Assembly (NCBI GenBank): GCA_012934845.2
Contig: WNNJ02000594.1
Coordinates: forward strand, 1-64,000
Direction: 5' to 3'
DNA: 64,000 bases
Source: Pomphorhynchus laevis
Lineage: Eukaryota > Acanthocephala > Palaeacanthocephala > Echinorhynchida > Pomphorhynchidae
In this document: one piece after another, positions 55,256-64,000 of the stretch
Position numbering within the stretch: position 1 is the first letter of the stretch
Layout of the letters: every line of letters begins with the position of its first letter
The notes under the pieces: model-generated
Seen by the model: only the letters and a program-made list of their open reading frames with translations
Databases searched by the model: none
What the model was told of the DNA's origin: nothing
Position numbers and translations under genes: made by a program

Positions 55256-56440
55256 TCTTCTTTTGCCGTTAATCCCGTATGGAAGCAAAGTCGATTCTCA
55301 ATGCAAGAGTTTTTCATTTCTCACAGTTGTGGGCCAGATCCGGGTGCAATCGAACAGCTTGTAAATCTTTGTTTAGTGTGTCGAGCCATCATTTCTTTAG
55401 TCTTCTTTTCGGCCGTTAACTATCTACTTGGATGGTCAGATCTGCTTTTGCAATTGAGTTTTCAGTTGCATGGCAGTGTTGCGAATCATTGAAGGGGGCT
55501 AATGGCATGTTTTCCTTGATTAGCGCTACACTGTAATGCTGTCGGATCTCGTTGTTGTGCATATGGTCGAGGCGTGTTACTCAACTTGTCCATCTCAACA
55601 TCTTAGTGTCCATTACAGTGATGCAATTTTATGCGCTCTTCGTTAATGATCAGCACTCGGCATCATATAAGTCAACAAGAAAAATCACTTTTTGATGTAT
55701 TTTTGATTTGATACGATCCTTTATATTCGATTGCACATAATATCAGTCGGGCAAAACACTTGGCCCATGCAGCGTTCGTGATCGCATTCACTTCAGCTGT
55801 AAGGGAAAGTCAGCCGAAAGTATCGATCCGAGATATTTAAAGTTTTCGGTCCGAATAAGGTTTGTTCAATCTATACTTATCGTTCAATTTTCATTCCGAT
55901 CAGTTGTCATATATTCAGTATTTCGAAGGTTCAAACGCAGACCATGCTTTGCTAAACGATCACTCCATAACTAGACTTGATTAGCGAGATCCGTATTGTT
56001 GTTTGATGCCAAGAGAACATCATTGGCGTAAAGTATGGTGTATGGTGCCTGACACTGTATTTCACTAGTTAGTGAATTTATGGCGAGAATTAACAGAATT
56101 GAAAAAAAGCTCCATTGAAGAACTTCGCAGATACTCGAAACAGATGGACATCACGATCGGAATTCGTAATTTACTTTCCGATTCGTGGTAGAGAAGCTTG
56201 ATACATCTAACTAATCGTTCTTGAACATGATGTAGACTTAGGGGATACCAAATGAGTTCATGCGGCACACGATCGAAAGTTTTGTCCAAATCAAGAAATG
56301 CATCATGAAGGGGTTTGCCTTTTTCTCGATGTTTTTGAGCAGGATCCGTGAAGCGTAAATGATGACAGTGGTTCACATTCTTAAACGAAACCGACCTGTT
56401 TAATGCGAATATCCGAGACATTGATTAGCGAATAATGGTT
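55256..56440 (-). mobile_element. RTE-type LINE fragment, broken
   Basis: Minus-strand RT: HDAFLDLDKTFDRVPHELIW (in a 118-residue frame at 56421-56065), then YTILYANDVLLAS (YAND in place of YADD), SDRLAKHGLRLNL, ENFKYLGSILS and DTKMLRWTS in other frames toward 55560. The order and motifs are those of RTE-clade elements, but a different lineage from the one at 51.8-53.2 kb. The catalytic box change and frame breaks make it dead. Confidence 0.8.
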
Positions 56441-56454
56441 ACAATATGTATCAT

Positions 56455-56620
56455 TGACGTAAGTAGACTGGATGTATATTGGTCGTGCATCTAGACTTAT
56501 TGATGTCATGGTATACTTAATTTGCTATAAAGGCTAGTATGTGTTTCCGTCTCTTGTCTGGTTATATTCAAGTCCAAAAACGAGATTGAGTAAGATATAC
56601 CTTTGTATATATACATATAT
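56455..56620. repeat. Direct repeat right of the minus-strand RTE LINE
   Basis: Partner of 55080-55255, same orientation. Confidence 0.7.
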
Positions 56621-56774
56621 ATGTTTGCTCTGTTCTAATATTTCCTAACTTATATATACAGCCGGTTTAACGACCATTACCAATATATATAAATGGTTAT
56701 TGAGAAAAATCGCTATATATGATAACTATATATATTCTAGTTGTGGTTTATTTATAGCTTAGAGGCAACAGTGG

Positions 56775-58130
56775 TTTTCTGAATCACAATTATATATAAT
56801 GGTGGTGCACGGATGTGCTGAGTAAACAACGGTCCATGATTTCTTACGGAATACGGCAATTATAAAAAAATTGTTTTGTAGACTGGACTTTGATTTACGA
56901 CTTTAAGGTATCGTGTCACTTATAGACGACCACTTTAGCATAAAAGTGATGTAGAACCGGCAACACTTACCAGTTAATAAGTACCCACTGGTCGTTTTCG
57001 GTTGCCTGTGTGACATTGTGAATGAAGCGATTATAGCTTTAACACGCTCAGTAATAATATACTTGCACTTTGTCTAATCAATGCCCTCTAATGATGATAT
57101 CATGAAGATTCTGAAAAAATCTGTACCGCTGTTTTCATGCCCTGTTCGATATGCTCCTATTCTTAATAAATTTGATAGTTTCGTATTGCTTGTACATTAT
57201 ATTAGTCATATTATTTTTTATCAATTCTAACCAGATTAATAACACAATGTGCAATGAAACATTCAAAAATTTAAGTTACCATATCCTGAGATAAACCTTT
57301 TTTGATAAATTCTTTCTTGCAATTTTTCAATTTTCAGATATAATTTATATCTCAGTATTTGAATTTTTCTTTAGAAACTGACTCGAGTATTACAACACTT
57401 TCATTTGTTTGTAAGAAAATATTTATTTCATAAAATTATAATCGGAAAAAAATTGTGAACTGCAAAATGGATACAAACTGTGTTTACTTATCGACTAACT
57501 AACTAGCAACACACTTCGATACGTATTCATTATTATTGATATTATGTATACTCTAAATGCATCTGCATACACAGAAATTCTCCTTAAATGAGCATTTGTG
57601 ATTATTAATTTTTAAGTAAAAAGATATCACCTTTGTTAAATCAAGTTAAAAGAGATTTCTGCTATTTTTATTATTAAACAAAAAAATTTGTGGCACAAAA
57701 ATTCAATATTATAATCCCAAACTATGTTGTAAAGAACGTTAAAAATGTATCTTCGTACATTCTTAATGGTCGTCTATAAGTGACATGGTGACTGAAAGTC
57801 GTTAATCAAAGTTCAGCATATCAACACTATTTTCTATAATAGAATCAAAGTTCAGCCTAGCGAGACCATTTTCTATAAATGCCGCATTTCGTAAGAAATC
57901 CTGGACCGTTGTTTACTCAGCACATCAGTGCACCACCATTATATATGATTCTTTGGTAATGAACCAGCATAGTAGTAGGCACGAAGGTGCATTTTTAACG
58001 TTCTTTACAACAGGAGTTTGGAATTACAATTTGGAATTATAACATTCAATTTTTGTTCTACAAACTAATTTGTTAAATAATAAAAATAGCAGAAATCTCT
58101 TTTAACTCGATTTCACAAAGGTGATATCAA
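56775..58130. repeat. Nested inverted repeats
   Basis: Arm 56775-56950 (GGTGGTGCAC.GATGTGCTGA, GTAAACAACGGTCCA.GATTT, GTCACTTATAGACGACCA) returns inverted at 57765-57955. Arm 57625-57765 (GGTGATATC-type end, AAGAGATTTCTGCTATTTTT, TTGTAAAGAACGTTAAAAAT) returns inverted at about 57985-58130. The segment 57080-57600 also has an inverted copy at 61340-61770. The unit includes the pseudoknot core of subfamily 2. Confidence 0.75.
56945..57006 (-). other. Pseudoknot core, subfamily 2
   Basis: Helix b GGCAAC (56959-56964) with GTTGCC (57001-57006); helix a AGTG (56945-56948) and GTA (56951-56953) with TAC (56982-56984) and CACT (56986-56989). Compared with the 362-bp unit, helix b shows a G-C to A-T change on both strands, and helix a has different sequence but still pairs. 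Confidence 0.5.
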
Positions 58131-58299
58131 TACATGTATAATTATTGGATTAGTGATAAAAAATCAAATGTAGAATTTATAATATATTTTGATTGTAAAT
58201 CAAAATTTTATTAATTTCTTACTTTGTACTTAAAAATTAAAGTAAATGATTTTCTTTAAAAAGTAAATAACGGTTAAATAGATACACCAGAACTTCAAA

Positions 58300-61200
58300 A
58301 AACAGAGTTAATAGATCACATTGTATATTGATAATAAAGTCTTCAAAAACGTACATGAGGATAAGATTCCTCTAGCATACACCAACGCGCCACTCTCTGG
58401 CTGATCCACTCAGGGTTTCTCATACATATACCTGAGAGTCCAGTCCACGGGTACTATGGTAGATAATTGTGAGATAAGGGGCTTGAAAACCTTAGTCTTT
58501 GCTCAGGGGACGTTCTCTAGAAAAGAAGACTAATCCCGAGACCGCCAAAATACAACATAGGCACATTTGAGCACTCCCTCTAAGTGACAGATGCTGGGCC
58601 CGTTTCAGGGCCCATTTAGCGCTCTTCAGGAAACTTTTGAATCTATTCAAGTCTGATCCGGTCGACTATTTAACAGTAATGGTAAAGCCCAGGTATCTTA
58701 CTCGATGTGTGAAGACTGGGAGTGGTTGATTCTGCTAAATGGAAGAGAGAGAGCTGAGAGTGCTAGTCTCTTTAATTTTTTCGTTGTCGTAAGAGCGTCA
58801 TTAAAGACAACCACCTGAGATTTTGCGGGGTTGAGATTAAGATTGGATGGTGGTAACTGGTCGTTTAATCTTAATAGGAAGCGGCTGATGTCAGAGACTA
58901 CATCCTTGCACCTGCGTCCAGAAAACAGGACTGTGGTATCATCAGTGTATCCCACTAGAGGTTGTTCGCGTTTAAAAGGTTTGAAAAGTACAATGGAGGC
59001 AACAAGGTATAAGATAGGAGAAAGCGGGGAATCGTGATGCACACCTGTAATAGGGTAGAAGGGACCTGAGAGAAAAGATAACAAAAGAATTGAGATACGT
59101 TCAAACGAGGCAGAAAAGTCATGAAAAACTGCCACAGTAAGCTGATGACTGTTATCTTGGCAAAATCGATGCACTTCACCAATTGCTGAATGAACCGAGC
59201 AACTTTTTACAAACACATGAAAGCCTGTTGAGATTAAATTACACCTAAGTAGATGGGCGCAGATTCTACGCGCAAGCGCCTTTTGTAGATGAAAATGAGG
59301 GTATTTTGTATCGAAATGGGCCGCAAATCTTTAGGACATGTAATTGATTTTTTCTTAGCTACAAAAACCCTTCGGAAAATGTTTATGCCGGCTATATCAG
59401 ACTGGGTGGCTAAAAGCATTGTGATGGCAACCTCCTTTCTCTGATTGTATGTCAAAAGTTGACAGACACGAGTGGAGAGTGGCGCTTTTGTTTTGGAGGT
59501 GCCCGAAATTGGCCCCAGGAGTTTAGGATATATGTAACGATAAATCCATGCTCCTAAAATCACTATAGGTCGGGATTGGTTGAAGAAACTGAGTGACTAC
59601 ATATTTTTGAAGGGATAGTGACTTCTCAAAATTTGATCAAGGCCTATACTACCAATCCAACCCCAAACTCTATCCATCCAGTAAATGAACTTCTTCTTGA
59701 ATATCTTCCAAAAGGAAGACTGAGAAAGGTTAAGGCGGGCAATGCTCGACTTATCCTTGCTCAGCTAAAATCTATATCTAGAGCTCTAGTATTCTTTCGA
59801 TAAAGCCTGTCTGACTTAAACAGATAGATTGGGAAGGTAAATATTTTTGTTAGGATCTTGAGTTTTCTTACAGTGGGATTGAATATGCGACCTTTATAGG
59901 TAGTCGAAAGTATTGCAGTAGCTTGGGTAGATAAGTAGGGATTAAATAGGGTCAGACTCGCATTTTCTACAATAGGGAAGAGATGGATAGCTGCCTGAAA
60001 GCATGCCACTCTGATTGGATCAAAGTGAAACTGCCTCCACAGCAACGTGTCTTCCTCTAGCCGCCAACGAAGTAGGCGGATTCAAATTTAGCAGTAGTAT
60101 GTCGAGGATAGAATTTGTTGTTGTGCAATGAAAGGTGAGGGACGGTGGTTTTTGGATAAGATATTCGTTCCTGGTTCCGCGAAGTGCTGCATTAATCCAA
60201 CGACCAGTTATATCGTTGAATTTCTTAAGTAACAGGTCATAGCCGCTACCTAATATACGATTCAGGAGGTCGCGGTACTTGCGAATCTCTCCAGTGTGAA
60301 TATTAATATTTGCTATGTTGATACGTTTACCGTTCTTTTATAGTGTTATCGCTAAACAAGGCAGGGCAGGACAAGAATATTTCTGTAAGATGGATGATCT
60401 TAAATGGCTCTTAACCAAGGTTAGAAGACCTTGAGATAAAGACGAATGATCTGGGGTTAAATACGGAGTAAAGTGGGTAGTGATATGCTTAGGTAAAAAT
60501 CGAGTAATGTACTGAGGTGCGGATAGATATAGTCTCCTGAAGGACTATAACATCTGCTTCTCGATCAGATAAAATGCTAAGGGCAGAAGCACATCCCGAG
60601 TTCAACTGAATGGTGTTTAGTGAAAACGGTTTAGGATTACTTTCTATCCAATTGATGTTACGAGGAGGGGCAGCATAATCTTCTAGATGCGCCGAGAAGA
60701 GGGAAGGTTGCCCTTCCTTCCTCCGGTCTCAACAGCAGGACCACTGACCACACCTTTGCATAGGATAGCATCAACATGCCTTTTATTATTAATCAACCAC
60801 TTATTGCCCTGGTTGGACATACAAAGGGGGTAGGTGCCACTTTGAGAAGAAGATCTTTTAGTAGAGGCTTTTGACGTTGACAATGGTATATCTGGTGGTG
60901 ACAGCACAGCATCTGTTAGTCTTCTAAGTAGAGCTTGTATAGATTTCATGCTCTCACTAATTCTAAGAATAATGAACTTTGTAATTTTGTCCATGGAAAT
61001 GTCAGAGGAACTTTTTGCTGCTTTATTAAAGGTTGAAACATACTGTTGTTTGGAGATCTTGGTGGACTTTTTTGTAGGCATTAAAGGCTGAGTACCTACG
61101 GGACTACACAGGATGTGTTATCCCGCAATTGGAGCAGCAGGGGCTGCTGAACACTTTTCTGTGAGTTCAGTGTCAGTTGCGGAACATACGCCACAAACCT

Positions 61201-61330
61201 TCAGTTCCTTGCAACCGGACCCCAGTGTTTAAAACAATGACAACACTGGTTACAGTGGGGAAAGGTCATGCCGTCGCAGAATGTAAGTGAAAATTTCAGA
61301 TTACACTCCATAAAAGGTTTCAGCTTATCT
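58300..61330 (-). mobile_element. LINE (I/jockey/R1-like), two ORFs, broken
   Basis: Minus strand, GC-richer than its surroundings. 5' end near 61250: CCHC-type knuckle text (CNQCCHCFKHWG, KVCGVCSATDTELTEKC) followed by a 132-residue ORF1 piece (61081-60683, starts MPTKKSTKISKQQ). Endonuclease start near 60640: LNSGCASALSILSDREADVI followed by VLQE. RT: FVAKKKSITCPKDLRPISI (59400 region) and, at 59216-58698, GVHHDSPLSPILY and the box GYTDDTTVLFSG. The knuckles plus AP-type endonuclease fit the I/jockey/R1 group. Frames are broken. The 3' flank reaches about 58300. Confidence 0.75.
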
Positions 61331-61339
61331 CTATGAATA

Positions 61340-61770
61340 CAAATTTGCAGAGAACTTCTGTGTATGCAGATGCATTCAGAGTATACATAATATCAATAAT
61401 AATGAATACGTCTCAAAGTGTGTTGCTAGTTAGTTAGTCGATAAGTAAATACAGTTTGCATTCCTTTTGCAGTTCACAATTTTTATTCCGTTTATAATTT
61501 TATAATATATATAATCTTACCAACAAATGAAAGCTTTGTAATACTCAAGACAGTTTCTATAGAATAATTCAAATATTGAGATGTACAAGTATTAAGAAAC
61601 AATCAAATTTATGAAGAATAAAAGGATATCGAACAGGGCATTAAATCAGCAGCCCAGATTTTTTCAGAATCTTCATGATATCGCCATTAGAGGGTATTGA
61701 CTGGTCAAAGTGCAAGTAAATAATTACTGAGAGTGTTAAAGCTATAATCGCTGCAATTATTTGCGATAAT
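61340..61770. repeat. Inverted copy of 57080-57600
   Basis: GTGTATGCAGATGCATT, TAGTTAGTTAGTCGATAAGT and CAGAATCTTCATGATATC are exact or near-exact reverse complements of the left copy; identity is above 90%. The pair encloses the LINE at 58300-61330. Confidence 0.8.
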
Positions 61771-62280
61771 TGCAGATCATATAAATTCAAAGATAACCAT
61801 TTGTTTTATTTATTGTTTCCGAAACCAAATATAGAAAATATTGTTAGTAATTTTACTTTAGTTAAGGAAAAAGAGCATAAATGGCATATTTAATGCTATT
61901 TAGTACATGTTAAATCTCTTAGTTTCATATGAGGGGGACGTTGATATGTAGAAAATAGATAAAAAAAGATGGTTTTCTTTTTATCTTGTAATAGAAATAA
62001 TATATAAAACGTTTTCAATAATCCAACCATGAGAGTTTTAAGAATTTTTCGATGAAGGGATTGACAGCTTCTACGATATCATATCCAGAGATAGAAGTCA
62101 TTTAAAAGGTTGAAGACGAAATTTTTAACCTAACTGTAATATATATTTAATACAGTATAAAATATAAATTTTTCATATATATAGTAGATTTCAATTTTTT
62201 ATATTTATAATTTTTTTAATTTATTTACTAATTTACTAATTGTTATTTACTAATTTACTGACCATAAATTAGTAAATAAC
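61771..62280. other. AT-rich DNA, nothing recognised
   Basis: Low-complexity AT stretches, including short imperfect repeats of ATTTACTAATTTACTAATTG near 62220-62280. Confidence 0.5.
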
Positions 62281-62284
62281 AATT

Positions 62285-63145
62285 TTAAGAGTATTATAAT
62301 AACTATATGGCCGTAAAGTGACTGGTTTCTTTAATATAAACTGTAATATAGCAATTTTAATTTAAGAATGTGTCTTCTAATAGTCATTTAGTATTTAACA
62401 CATTTTTTCTTTTGATATAAACCGCTTAATGATAAAATGTAGTAGTATTTTAAGATACTTTACATTTAAATCTTTATAAAAACGGCAGCTTATTGTTTTC
62501 AATTAATACTTATAGCTAATGACTTTAACTTCTTCATTATTATTATATTCGTTCGTTTATGACTATAGCAGATCGCTTGAGTGAATACTTATTTTTCGAA
62601 TTATAAGAGAACAATGTTGCTACGTATATGTTGCTATGTTGGGTCGAGAAGAACATGGCCGAAATTTAATAACATGGCAGTTCCTCCTGATTACCTCTTA
62701 TTCTTTTTCTGATACATCGTATGGTCAAAATCAGTCAATTCATAAAAATTGACTTTTATTTAAAATTTCAATTATATATTTCATTTTGATATAAGTTTAA
62801 ATTGGATAAAATCTTAGATAATTATTTATTATTTATCTTTATTTTTATTTGTATATAATATAAAATACGTAAACTCAGTTATCTAATCAGATAAATATAT
62901 ATACAACTTGTAGAATATTTTAAAAAATTCTTTAAAGTATAGTTATTGATATATTAATAGTTAATGTATTATATGTTAAACTCAAGATTACAAGTATAGT
63001 TATTGATATATTAATAGTTAATGTATTATATGTTAAACTCAAGATTACAAGGCATCGGGAATATACTACGCGTTTTGGTTTCGGAATGCCTCTCAATCCA
63101 ACACAATAGCGTGCACATCAATATTAGGTTGTAAATATTACTCGT
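62285..63145 (+). repeat. Large dispersed repeat, copy 2, with PLE 3' module
   Basis: Partner of 23730-24540 plus 25870-26060. Includes the diverged PLE module (62600-62890) and the block ACAACTTGTAGAATATTTTA through CGCGTTTTGGTTTCGG. Copy 2 lacks both the 169-bp segment and the 1-kb fold-back of copy 1, and has a 57-bp tandem duplication at 62937-63050. Confidence 0.85.
62937..63050. repeat. 57-bp tandem duplication
   Basis: Two perfect copies of the unit beginning GTATAGTTATTGATATATTA (62937-62993 and 62994-63050). The other repeat copy (near 25930) has a single unit. Confidence 0.9.
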
Positions 63146-63154
63146 AAATGTATT

Positions 63155-63965
63155 TATGAATAAAGGTGATGATGACCTCTGTTCCTTATTCGAATACAAC
63201 GTATATTATATATTAGTCAATTCATGAAAATTGGTTTTCTTTTTTAAATTTCAATTTTAAATTTTATCGTTATATAGATATTAATTGTATAAAATCTTAT
63301 ATAATTACTTATTATTTATAATTATTTATTTTTATTTTTAGTTTAAATATAATATAAAATACGTAGACTCAGTAATCTGATTTGATTTGTTCTGATGATA
63401 AGTTATTATTGACCTGTAGACTGTGTTTTCCCGGTAGCATAACCTCTGACAAAAATACTGAAACTATGTATTATTGATACGACATTATTATTTTGCTGCT
63501 AATTTAAAAGCAAGTTTGATTAGTATTTTCTTTTTCTTGCAATGGAGAATTATAAATCAACAAAATATTATTAACAACAAATTTAAACTATTAAGGGAAA
63601 ATTTTTATGGATGAATAATAAACAATAGGCTTTATATTAAAATTTCATCAGACGAAATACGCCATTAGCATGTGTTTGGCCCAACTATTATGTTGGGTAT
63701 GTTGGGTCGATGAATAGGGGACCGAAACATGATAGCATATCAGTTTCTCTCGATGACCCCTAATCCTTATTCTGATGCATCGTCTATTATTTATTAATCA
63801 ATTAATAAAAATTGACGTTTATTTTAAATTTCAATTTTAAATGTTAACTTGACATAAATTATATAGAATCTTATCTAAATTTTTTATTATTCATAATTAT
63901 TAATCGTTATTTTTAATTTATTTATAGTACAAAATATGTTGACTCAGTTATCTGATTTAATTTAT
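63155..63965 (+). repeat. Two PLE 3' modules inserted in repeat copy 2
   Basis: The first (about 63160-63395) starts within the module at GATGATGACCTCTGTTCC and ends at the signature AATACGTAGACTCAGTAATC. The second (about 63575-63965) starts in the last RT codons (homologue of KFKLLSGKFLW), has the module with GGGGACCGAAACATGATAG and ends near 63955. The large repeat resumes at 63970 (TTAGTGATTTTCGGCTTATA, as at 26138), so both lie inside it. Confidence 0.8.
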
Positions 63966-64000
63966 ACTTTTTTAGTGATTTTCGGCTTATAACTTCATTG

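Noticed and set aside
55080-56620. LTR element, because direct repeats flank an RT
   Set aside because: The enclosed RT is RTE-type non-LTR, reads on the minus strand, and the repeats show no TG..CA ends or primer-binding site.

Overview
This is an AT-rich (roughly 70% by eye) animal nuclear window, most probably from a parasitic flatworm of the schistosome/trematode type. The evidence is a multi-exon nicotinic acetylcholine receptor subunit gene with large AT-rich introns, a Brat-like NHL gene, and a dense load of Penelope-like elements, RTE-type and other LINEs and a Ty3/gypsy relic. The organism is inferred from style and remembered family resemblance, not from a search.

Layout. 1-2.4 kb: Penelope-like element (PLE) fragments, one interrupted by a 399-bp SINE-like insertion with an 11-bp target duplication. 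3.4-4.3 kb: a single-exon gene for an Asn/Gly-rich protein with cysteine clusters. 4.7-6.7 kb: a diverged PLE. 9.4-17.5 kb: a Ty3/gypsy fossil split by two PLE copies arranged tail to tail; the plus-strand copy is the most complete and carries its GIY-YIG endonuclease upstream of the reverse transcriptase. 20.6-21.9 kb: an intronless NHL-domain gene. 23.7-28.3 kb: a repeat shared with the right end of the window, a 1-kb fold-back, a GC-rich retroelement remnant and an ORF ending in a protein-phosphatase-inhibitor-2-like motif. 28.7-29.4 kb: two small ORFs with signal-peptide/membrane character. 30.9-43.6 kb (possibly to 49.1 kb), minus strand: the receptor subunit, six exons including the 45-nt and 110-nt exons typical of the family; its introns hold PLE 3' ends, a mini-PLE, fold-backs and a LINE. 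51.1-53.9 kb: a tandem repeat of about 362 bp split by an RTE insertion. 53.9-64 kb: a PLE, two LINEs on the minus strand, nested inverted repeats, and the second copy of the 23.7-kb repeat.

The most interesting thread is non-coding. At least a dozen PLE copies share a 3' module of about 370 bp, often with nothing else retained. Its first part folds by hand into a hairpin plus an H-type pseudoknot; one helix is kept through wobble and compensating changes in diverged copies. A second, unrelated repeat family (the 362-bp tandem unit and dispersed relatives at 25.4, 25.75 and 56.95 kb) also forms a pseudoknot whose two helices change in a compensating way between subfamilies. Both carry GAAAC and CTGATGA boxes recalling hammerhead ribozymes, but neither folds as a canonical hammerhead.

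Host genes look independent of each other. Exon boundaries of the receptor were set by eye from splice signals, reading phase and family alignment. Old LTR-element copies are described as fossils only.
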